This document shows, in pieces, positions 58,784 to 64,000 of a stretch of 64,000 nucleotides of DNA. Origin of the DNA: Pseudoflavonifractor sp. Marseille-P3106 (GTDB lineage: Bacteria > Bacillota > Clostridia > Oscillospirales > Oscillospiraceae); contig LT827126.1 in NCBI GenBank assembly GCA_900169975.1, forward strand, positions 62,001-126,000. Reading direction: 5' to 3'. Each line of letters starts with the position of its first letter. Position 1 is the stretch's first letter. The translations under genes and the position numbers were made by a program. A model generated the notes under the pieces. That model saw only the letters and a list, made by a program, of their open reading frames with translations, was not told where the DNA came from and did no database searches.

Positions 58784-60265
58784 TCAAATCAGCCCCAGCC
58801 GGTCCAGCACCACCGCCAGCTCCTGCCGGGTGACGCTCTCCGCGGGCCGTGTGCCGTCCATAATGCCCTTCTCCTTGGCCTTCCGCCACGCCTCAGCGGC
58901 CCAAGCGGCGGCGGGTGTACCAGTGCCCTGGTCAGGCTTATCCCTGCCGCACAGCGCCAGGAATGCCTCCCAGCCCCCCTTGGTCCCCCGGATGGTCTTG
59001 GGGCAGTCCTTGCCGTTCCAGTGGTTGTGCTGCACCACGTGGTCCAAGGGGATGCCGTGCTCACCCATCAGCAGCCGCACCAGGGCGGCGGCGTTGCGCT
59101 TGGATGCCTCAAAGTCACCGCCCGCGTTGACACAGATCTCGACGCCAATGCTGGTGGTGTTACCGGGCCCGTCTGCGCCGTCCCCGGCGTGATAGGCCGT
59201 CTCACCGTCGGGCAGGTGCTGGACAATGGCGTGGTCGTCCACGGTATAGTGCCAACTCAACCGACCCACCTCGGCGCTGTCGTTCTTCAGGTATGCCCCG
59301 TGGGCCGCCGCATCCGCCGTGGCAGCCTTGTTGCCCGTCTCGTGGATGGTGATGTACCTGCGCGGGTTGACCCTGCCGGGGCGGTTCTTGCGGCCCTTGG
59401 CGATGTAGTCCCGCTGAATGGCGATGCCGTTGTCCGTGGTCCGGTCGGCCTCCTGGGAGACGGGGCGCAGGTATGCCGCATATACCCACCCCCGGTCCGT
59501 CCGGGCCCAACCGTCCTGGAGCTCCAGGACGGTCACCACCGCGCCGTGGCTGTACCCGCCCATCTTGGGGGCAGTTTTGGCTGGAGCGCTGCGGATGTTC
59601 AGCCCAACCTCTGTCGTTACGATATAGTTGCCCACAGGCTTGTCCTCCTTATCGCTGTCATGCCGGCTGTCTTTCTTGAGCCAGACGCAGATGTAATTGT
59701 TCACCCGGCGGCTGGAATAGATGCTCCGCCCGCCGCCGAAATCGCACTGGGAGCTGCCGCCGCTGTCCAGCATGAGGGCGGTCTCCGCGCCCATGTCATG
59801 CAGCTCCTGCCGCAGGCCCTCCGGGGTCTTGCCGTCCGCCGTGCCGTCCCCGGAGCAGTACAGGATGAGCTGCCCGCCGCCCACCGCAATCGCCGAACGC
59901 CCCCGGACGCCGCCCAGGGCGGCCTTGTCATAGGCCAGTTTGGCGTTGATGCCGTCCCAGGGCGTCAGCAGGGCCAGACAGGCGATGTAATTGGCCTTGC
60001 GGTCTGCGGGCACCGGCGTCATGAGAATGTCCGGCCCCACGTCCCAGGCGTAGCCCCAGGCCCCGCCATCGTCCTGAGCGTAGGTCTTGCCGCCCGCCCG
60101 CAGATGAAAGACCGGTTTGCCCGTGCCGAAGTCGTACAGCCCGCCGTTGATGATCCAGTCGCACCCGGACGCCGCCTTGACCTGTGACATGGAGCGTCCG
60201 CCGCCGAACACGATGCCGATCCACTCCACCCGGCTCAGGGGAGCGGAGACGATGCGCTTGCTCAT
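58784..60265 (-). CDS. Modular endolysin: glycosidase-like, SH3, amidase and SLH-like parts
   Basis: A 493-residue lysis enzyme. Residues about 10-190 match the phosphodiester glycosidase (NAGPA) fold (GGLYDFGTGKPVFHLRAGGKTYAQDDGGAWGY...LMLDSGGSSQCDFGGGRSIYSSRRVNNYICVW). Residues 210-275 are a bacterial SH3 domain (VGLNIRSAPAKTAPKMGGYSHGAVVTVLELQDGWART...GWVYAAYL). Residues about 300-440 are an N-acetylmuramoyl-L-alanine amidase_2 domain with zinc ligands in ITIHETGN, HNHWNGKDCPKTI and SWHYTVDD. The last 40 residues (AEAWRKAKEKGIMDGTRPAESVTRQELAVVLDRLGL) look like one SLH unit. Start 60265 overlaps the small gene before it (ATGA). Confidence 0.85.
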   Translation of the reverse strand: MSKRIVSAPLSRVEWIGIVFGGGRSMSQVKAASGCDWIINGGLYDFGTGKPVFHLRAGGKTYAQDDGGAWGYAWDVGPDILMTPVPADRKANYIACLALLTPWDGINAKLAYDKAALGGVRGRSAIAVGGGQLILYCSGDGTADGKTPEGLRQELHDMGAETALMLDSGGSSQCDFGGGRSIYSSRRVNNYICVWLKKDSRHDSDKEDKPVGNYIVTTEVGLNIRSAPAKTAPKMGGYSHGAVVTVLELQDGWARTDRGWVYAAYLRPVSQEADRTTDNGIAIQRDYIAKGRKNRPGRVNPRRYITIHETGNKAATADAAAHGAYLKNDSAEVGRLSWHYTVDDHAIVQHLPDGETAYHAGDGADGPGNTTSIGVEICVNAGGDFEASKRNAAALVRLLMGEHGIPLDHVVQHNHWNGKDCPKTIRGTKGGWEAFLALCGRDKPDQGTGTPAAAWAAEAWRKAKEKGIMDGTRPAESVTRQELAVVLDRLGLI

Positions 60266-60429
60266 TTCTTGGCCTCCGGCGTCACGGCCAGGATCAGCTC
60301 GGCGTACTCCTCCTCGCTCACCCGCCCCATGGCGTAGGTCGTATCGATCTTGAGGGCCAGGGGCGCGGTATCTCGGCCCAGGCGCTGATATGTGGTGATC
60401 AGGGTCTTGTAGATGATGTAGGTGGTCAT
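60262..60429 (-). CDS. Small phage protein upstream of the lysin
   Basis: A 55-residue protein (MTTYIIYKTLITTYQRLGRDTAPLALKIDTTYAMGRVSEEEYAELILAVTPEAKK). It has the size and the EEYAELI-like tail of XkdX-type proteins found between tail and lysis genes. It overlaps both neighbours by 4 bases. Confidence 0.65.
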   Translation of the reverse strand: MTTYIIYKTLITTYQRLGRDTAPLALKIDTTYAMGRVSEEEYAELILAVTPEAKK

Positions 60430-60959
60430 AATGTTTTCCCCTCAAATTTAAATTTTCCGGCAAAGACTTCCAGTGTTCCAGAGGCAACGCCGGTCCCGTA
60501 TGCGCTCGTCATAAATTTCACTTTATATGTCTTCCCACTTGGGGCGACATAAGATTCATATCTGCCAATGAACTCAGAGGGACTTGATTTTACATATAGG
60601 ACTTTATAGTTTTTATCCACCGTAGCAACTGTCCCAACAGTATCCGTGGCACACGCTTCTATGGTGTCAATCCCGCCAACGGCAGCATGTCCGCTCTCGC
60701 CCCCGTATACAACTTTAATATTTGTTACACCCGCTTTGTCATAATTGTAACCAGATACTGTTTTTGTCGCCATTGCCGTACCAATAAAATGGATTAGCAA
60801 GAAAAAGTTGTCATTATAGGTTTCGGACGGGACTGAAAACCCTGTACTGTATTTAGTAGTGTTCTCTGCACCTGAAAAAGAAAACTCTTCCCGCCCGATC
60901 AGAGTCCACTCAAGCCCGCTATTTCCAGCGCCAATGGGCTGCACCGCGATCTTAGCCAT
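60426..60959 (-). CDS. Hypothetical virion or fibre-associated protein
   Basis: A 177-residue beta-rich protein (LIGREEFSFSGAENTTKYSTGFSVPSETYNDNFFLLIHFIGTAMATKTVSGYNYD...). Position between the fibre genes and the lysis cassette suggests a structural role, possibly as a receptor-binding or baseplate accessory protein. Family not recognised. The local DNA is less GC-rich than its neighbours. Confidence 0.6.
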   Translation of the reverse strand: MAKIAVQPIGAGNSGLEWTLIGREEFSFSGAENTTKYSTGFSVPSETYNDNFFLLIHFIGTAMATKTVSGYNYDKAGVTNIKVVYGGESGHAAVGGIDTIEACATDTVGTVATVDKNYKVLYVKSSPSEFIGRYESYVAPSGKTYKVKFMTSAYGTGVASGTLEVFAGKFKFEGKTL

Positions 60960-61015
60960 GCGCCCACCCCATTTCCAGAGTACGAACGCTTAGCCTTTGT
61001 TCAGAGTGACAAGTC

Positions 61016-61069
61016 TTATAGCTTGCCGCCCCCCGTTACCATTTTATGGGATTTATACAGATTGCACAT
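61016..61069 (-). CDS. Very short frame, doubtful
   Basis: A frame of 17 residues (MCNLYKSHKMVTGGGKL) with GGAGGAG before ATG, overlapping the end of the gene at 61053-61415. It may be translated, but no function can be given. Confidence 0.3.
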   Translation of the reverse strand: MCNLYKSHKMVTGGGKL

Positions 61070-61415
61070 GATTTGCTCCTCCTTCCGCCAAGCCCAGTTC
61101 ATACAGGCTCAGCCGGTAGTCGTGGTCGGCCAGCATATCCAGCGCGGCCTCCAGCTCGGTCATGGGTGCGGGCCCGGGCTCCGGGGTGGGCGCTGGCTCC
61201 GGCTGGTTGGTAATGACAAGGGTGCTTCCCTGCATGGCCTTGCGGGTGTACCCGCTCACATCCAGCTCCCGGAGCAGGAAACCATCGTCCTGATACAGGC
61301 CAACCGTGTCCCCGCAGCTCTCCGGCCCTCCGTCCGGCAGGGTAAACCGAAGCGGGTCGCCGCTCAGGGTGGCCCCGGTGCAGCGGTATTGCTGTTTGTT
61401 TGTTTCGATGTACAT
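61053..61415 (-). CDS. Small tail-associated phage protein
   Basis: A 120-residue protein with a beta-rich start (MYIETNKQQYRCTGATLSGDPLRFTLPDGGPESCGDTVGLYQDDGFLLRELDVSGYTRKAMQGSTLVIT), a proline linker (PEPAPTPEPGPAPM) and a helical end (ELEAALDMLADHDYRLSLYELGL). This plan is common in Clostridia phages just downstream of tail fibre genes. GAAGGAGG precedes ATG 61415. Confidence 0.65.
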   Translation of the reverse strand: MYIETNKQQYRCTGATLSGDPLRFTLPDGGPESCGDTVGLYQDDGFLLRELDVSGYTRKAMQGSTLVITNQPEPAPTPEPGPAPMTELEAALDMLADHDYRLSLYELGLAEGGANHVQSV

Positions 61416-61417
61416 AG

Positions 61418-61906
61418 TTAAGCCTCCTTCGGGAATACGATGAACACACATTGAATATCAGTTCGCCAATTATTTATACCGTAATCAATAGACGACACAC
61501 CAGTCAGCAGCACTTCCGTTCCAGTACTGTCACAGACATTCAATGTCCCATCAGATGCCTTCTCCACCCACAGGTGCAGGCATAGACCTCTCATGGTACC
61601 CGTACTTACATCCAGCGTGAACTTGGACACGTTGGCAAAATCGCATTGCCGTACGGTATAATTCCCGCTGTCGTCGATTCCGTAGCGAAGTAACCCAATG
61701 TTTTCTCCGCCAGAATTTCTGAAATAAACATCGTGGTAGCAGTCCTTTCCACCGTAACCGTCCCCGCCGCGAGACAGATGGTATTGAAGCCCGGAGGACA
61801 CTTCGCTGGCCGCGAAAGATGTTTTCCCGCCGTAGGTGAGGGTAATCACGCCTACTTCTTTTTCAGCTCCCCCGCCCGGTTTCCCGCTCACCGCTGCTCT
61901 TCCCAT
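61418..61906 (-). CDS. Hypothetical tail-fibre-region protein
   Basis: A 162-residue protein (ITLTYGGKTSFAASEVSSGLQYHLSRGGDGYGGKDCYHDVYFRNSGGENIGLLRYGIDDSGNYTVRQCDFANVSKFTLDVSTG...NNWRTDIQCVFIVF) with a beta pattern, probably a fibre tip or receptor-binding accessory. The start at 61906 overlaps the stop of the fibre gene (TGATG). Confidence 0.6.
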   Translation of the reverse strand: MGRAAVSGKPGGGAEKEVGVITLTYGGKTSFAASEVSSGLQYHLSRGGDGYGGKDCYHDVYFRNSGGENIGLLRYGIDDSGNYTVRQCDFANVSKFTLDVSTGTMRGLCLHLWVEKASDGTLNVCDSTGTEVLLTGVSSIDYGINNWRTDIQCVFIVFPKEA

Positions 61907-63186
61907 CACCTGACCCCCTTGATAATCACCTGGAACGCGGTCTCCGGCTTTTTGTCCCGGCAGGTGAATTTCACACCCCCGGCCACGGTCTCGGCCTCGG
62001 CGGCCAGACACCCGTATGCCTTCTCGTACAGCTTCCTGGCATCGTTGTCAGCCACGTCCACCGGGAACACGCCGATGTGGTTGTCACTGGCCGTCACCCC
62101 GGAAACCGTCACGGTCTGTGTCCACGGGCCAGACCCGGCCCACGACGCCACCGCCAGCGTCACGGTCACAGGAGCCACCAGAGCACACGCCCCCAGATTT
62201 TTCCTCGCCCCTTCCGCCGTCGAGGCCCCCGTGCCGCCCTTGGCTACCGGGACCGCAGTGGTGAGGTCGGACGCCGGGTGGGTGTGGCTGGAGGGGGCGG
62301 CTCCGACCTCCGAAGCGGAAGGCATCCATGTGCTGGGCCTGCTGGCGGCCTTCGCCGCGGCCTCCGCCGCATCCGCGTATGCAAACACGTCCTGTGCCCT
62401 CCCAGCCGGATCATATGTGGCGGAAAGCATGTCGCCCACACCCTGTCCGTCCTGCCCTTTGGCGGCAATTAAAGTCCAATATGCGGTGTCCGCGGGTGCA
62501 TTTCCCGCAGTGGGCGCGGTGCAGACGTAGGACGAGCCGCCGTAGGCAACCTTGTTCCCGGGGACATATCTCTTGGAGTTGGAGTAGTTCTCCCATACAT
62601 TCCGGGCGGCCTCAGCCGAGACCCGCCCCTGCTCTGCTGTCACCCGGCCCTGCTCCGCAGACTCCAGAGCGGATTCGACCTGCTGCATGGAACTCTCTCG
62701 GGCGGTTTCCGCCAAAACTCTGGCGCTCTCGGCGCTCATCCGGGCCTGCTCTGCTGAGACTCGCGCAACTTCCGTCTGCTCCCGTGCCGTCTCAGCAGAT
62801 GCGCGGGCCTGCTCCGCCGTGCCCCTGGCCGACTCCTGGGCCTGCCGGACGCCCTCTGCCGAAACCCGGCTTTGTTCCGCAGAGGCCCGACCGCTCTCCG
62901 CTGTCTGGCGGGCCGTCTCCTGGGTCTGTCTGGTGGTCTCTGCTTCCGCCCGGACTGCCTCCTCCGCCACCGTGTCGCTGATGGCGGGGAGAAGGGTGTT
63001 GTTGATATAATTTTTGATGGCGTTTCCGCTCTGGTCGAATTTGCCCTTCAGCTCGGCGGCGGTCAGCCCGCCCACGTCATTGGGCTCGTCGTCCAGAGAC
63101 TGGATCACATCCAGGTCAGTGTCCAGCCCCGGGATGACCAGGTCCTGGATGATATTCAGATTTTCACTCAGTCCTTCCACAGACAT
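61906..63186 (-). CDS. Tail fibre / receptor-binding protein with repeat coiled coil
   Basis: A 426-residue protein. The N-terminal part (1-70) would attach to the tail. Residues about 75-195 are a long run of degenerate seven-residue units of the type (A/R)xSAEQAR that form a coiled-coil stalk. Residues about 205-245 (YVPGNKVAYGGSSYVCTAPTAGNAPADTAYWTLIAAKG) resemble a CBM5/12-like carbohydrate-binding module. The C-terminus is a beta-rich tip with the fibre motif PVAKGGTGASTAEGARKNLG. It probably recognises the host surface. Confidence 0.85.
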   Translation of the reverse strand: MSVEGLSENLNIIQDLVIPGLDTDLDVIQSLDDEPNDVGGLTAAELKGKFDQSGNAIKNYINNTLLPAISDTVAEEAVRAEAETTRQTQETARQTAESGRASAEQSRVSAEGVRQAQESARGTAEQARASAETAREQTEVARVSAEQARMSAESARVLAETARESSMQQVESALESAEQGRVTAEQGRVSAEAARNVWENYSNSKRYVPGNKVAYGGSSYVCTAPTAGNAPADTAYWTLIAAKGQDGQGVGDMLSATYDPAGRAQDVFAYADAAEAAAKAASRPSTWMPSASEVGAAPSSHTHPASDLTTAVPVAKGGTGASTAEGARKNLGACALVAPVTVTLAVASWAGSGPWTQTVTVSGVTASDNHIGVFPVDVADNDARKLYEKAYGCLAAEAETVAGGVKFTCRDKKPETAFQVIIKGVR

Positions 63187-63198
63187 GGTAATTCCTCC

Positions 63199-64000
63199 TT
63201 ATTTCACGTTTCCGGTGTACCGCACCTGCACGTCCACGCTCAAAATGGTTGCGGTGGCGGAGGCCGAATTGGAATACAGGATCAGTTTGTAGTAGGTCGC
63301 CTTCTTCACCTTCAGCTTTGCCCGGATGACCTGGGGCTTCCGGTTGGTACCGAAGCTCCAGTGGGCGAAGCTGGCATGGGTGAAGTTGGACAGGCCGGAG
63401 GCGATGATTTTCTCCGGGTAGTCCGATTTGATGTTGGACTGGGCCGTCATGGTCAAAATGGCCTGGGTCTCCGGCTTGATGCCGACCCAGATCAGGGCGC
63501 TGTATTTGCGCATCCACTCCCGGTCAAAGTCCATGGAGCCGGATTCCCAGTAGGCGTCGATGGGGGAGAGGGCGTCGTTGCGGTACTTCCGGGAGAAGGC
63601 CATAATGCGCCCGTCCGGCGTCCCGAAATGAAGTGTCCCGCCAACCTTCGCCACGCCGCGCATGGGCACGTCGTTGTAATAGTACCAGGAATTGTTCGTG
63701 TAGTTGTGGACCAGCGCCTCACTGCCGCAGAGAATGTAAAACTCCTGTTCCTCGTCGTCGTCGAAGGTCCTGATCTGATCGGGCGCAAACGAGCGCAGGG
63801 TGGAGGTGACCGCGTTGGAAAGGCGCTTGGCGTTCCGCTCGTCCCGGGTGGAGCTGATGGGGAGGGTCCACTCGTAGCAGGCCCCGCCGAACAGCGTCCG
63901 CGGATTGTTGTCCACAAGCCTCACCTGCCCTGGGGCGGAGCAGCCGATCTCCCGGTTCAGGGCCGAAGCGTAGAAGGCTGCGGAGGAAGAGTTGTCCGCC
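63199..64000 (-). CDS. Tail/connector protein, 5' end beyond the window
   Basis: The minus-strand frame is open to the window edge, so at least the N-terminus lies beyond 64000. The visible 266 residues (ADNSSSAAFYASALNREIGCSAPGQVRLVDNNPRTLFGGACYEWTLPISSTRDERNAKRLSNAVTSTLRSFAPDQIRTFDDDEEQEFYILCGSEALVHNYTNNSWYYYNDVPM...) are beta-rich, with repeated blades, as in tail tubular or stabilisation proteins of podovirus-like phages. A GTG at 63924 gives a shorter apparent start but no ribosome binding site is seen there. Confidence 0.6.
   Translation of the reverse strand, partial: ADNSSSAAFYASALNREIGCSAPGQVRLVDNNPRTLFGGACYEWTLPISSTRDERNAKRLSNAVTSTLRSFAPDQIRTFDDDEEQEFYILCGSEALVHNYTNNSWYYYNDVPMRGVAKVGGTLHFGTPDGRIMAFSRKYRNDALSPIDAYWESGSMDFDREWMRKYSALIWVGIKPETQAILTMTAQSNIKSDYPEKIIASGLSNFTHASFAHWSFGTNRKPQVIRAKLKVKKATYYKLILYSNSASATATILSVDVQVRYTGNVK

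Larger units (their letters stand above)
35008..64000. mobile_element. Prophage, incomplete (right end outside window)
   Basis: The region runs from a tRNA-Arg attL through integrase, cI/cro, recombination, replication and methylation genes (plus strand) to a convergent late module of virion, holin, lysin and fibre genes (minus strand). No terminase, portal or major capsid gene is seen, so these must lie beyond 64000. I see no frameshifted core gene, so the prophage may be functional. Confidence 0.95.

Overview
The window looks like the chromosome of a GC-rich, anaerobic, gut-type Clostridia (Bacillota), most likely from the Oscillospiraceae (Flavonifractor / Pseudoflavonifractor / Lawsonibacter relatives). 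This rests on ClpC and SLH-anchored surface proteins, a Gram-positive type mobilisable element, an NSS transporter paired with tryptophanase, and a Clostridia-style prophage. The placement comes from gene content and family recognition, not from a database search.

Positions 1-9645 are the right part of an integrative mobilisable element. It carries a small serine recombinase, a secreted surface protein with ten near-identical SHIRT-like repeats and three SLH domains, a MOBQ-like oriT, a DUF3847 protein, a MobA/MobL relaxase and a TnpX-type large serine integrase. The integrase lies directly against a decapitated XRE-regulator gene (9646-10290), so the element appears to have inserted into that gene. 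Between the small recombinase and the surface-protein gene are two 26-bp hix-like dyads in inverted orientation. They flank a promoter that now points away from the surface gene, which looks like a phase switch in the OFF state.

Positions 10.4-19.5 kb are chromosomal: a YczE-like membrane protein, a GNAT pseudogene with an internal deletion, clpC, a 2[4Fe-4S] ferredoxin, an alpha/beta hydrolase, a condensation-domain acyltransferase, and a zinc-ribbon membrane-protein gene (DUF6320-like) split by an IS1182-family element. The target duplication is intact and precise excision would restore the reading frame.

Positions 19.7-27.9 kb hold one complete arginine operon, argG-argH-argC-argJ-argB-argD-argF, with ARG-box-like operators and a promoter in front and a strong terminator behind. 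ArgJ recycles the acetyl group, so the set covers glutamate to arginine except carbamoyl phosphate supply.

Positions 28-33.8 kb hold a YczE/YitT-family membrane protein, a GNAT enzyme and a YheO/DauR-type PAS-HTH regulator on the minus strand. These diverge from a tryptophanase (long, atypical variant) and a sodium-dependent NSS transporter, a tryptophan/indole module with a palindromic operator between the divergent promoters. A tRNA-dihydrouridine synthase follows.

From 35.0 kb to the end is a prophage integrated into the 3' half of a tRNA-Arg(CCG) gene. It has an integrase, a secreted copper-amine-oxidase-N-like protein, a cI/cro switch with repeated operators, a pentapeptide-repeat protein, ERF annealing protein, NinB, SSB, a replication initiator with internal iteron-like repeats, DnaB-like helicase, RusA, an SNF2-like helicase, two DNA methyltransferases, several small proteins and a sigma-like regulator, all on the plus strand. 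A convergent minus-strand late module follows: a 1791-residue virion protein, a second virion protein, holin, a multidomain endolysin, and tail fibre and connector-region proteins. The C5-methyltransferase gene contains a second reading frame with its own ribosome binding site that encodes another recognisable phage protein, an overlapping dual-coding arrangement.
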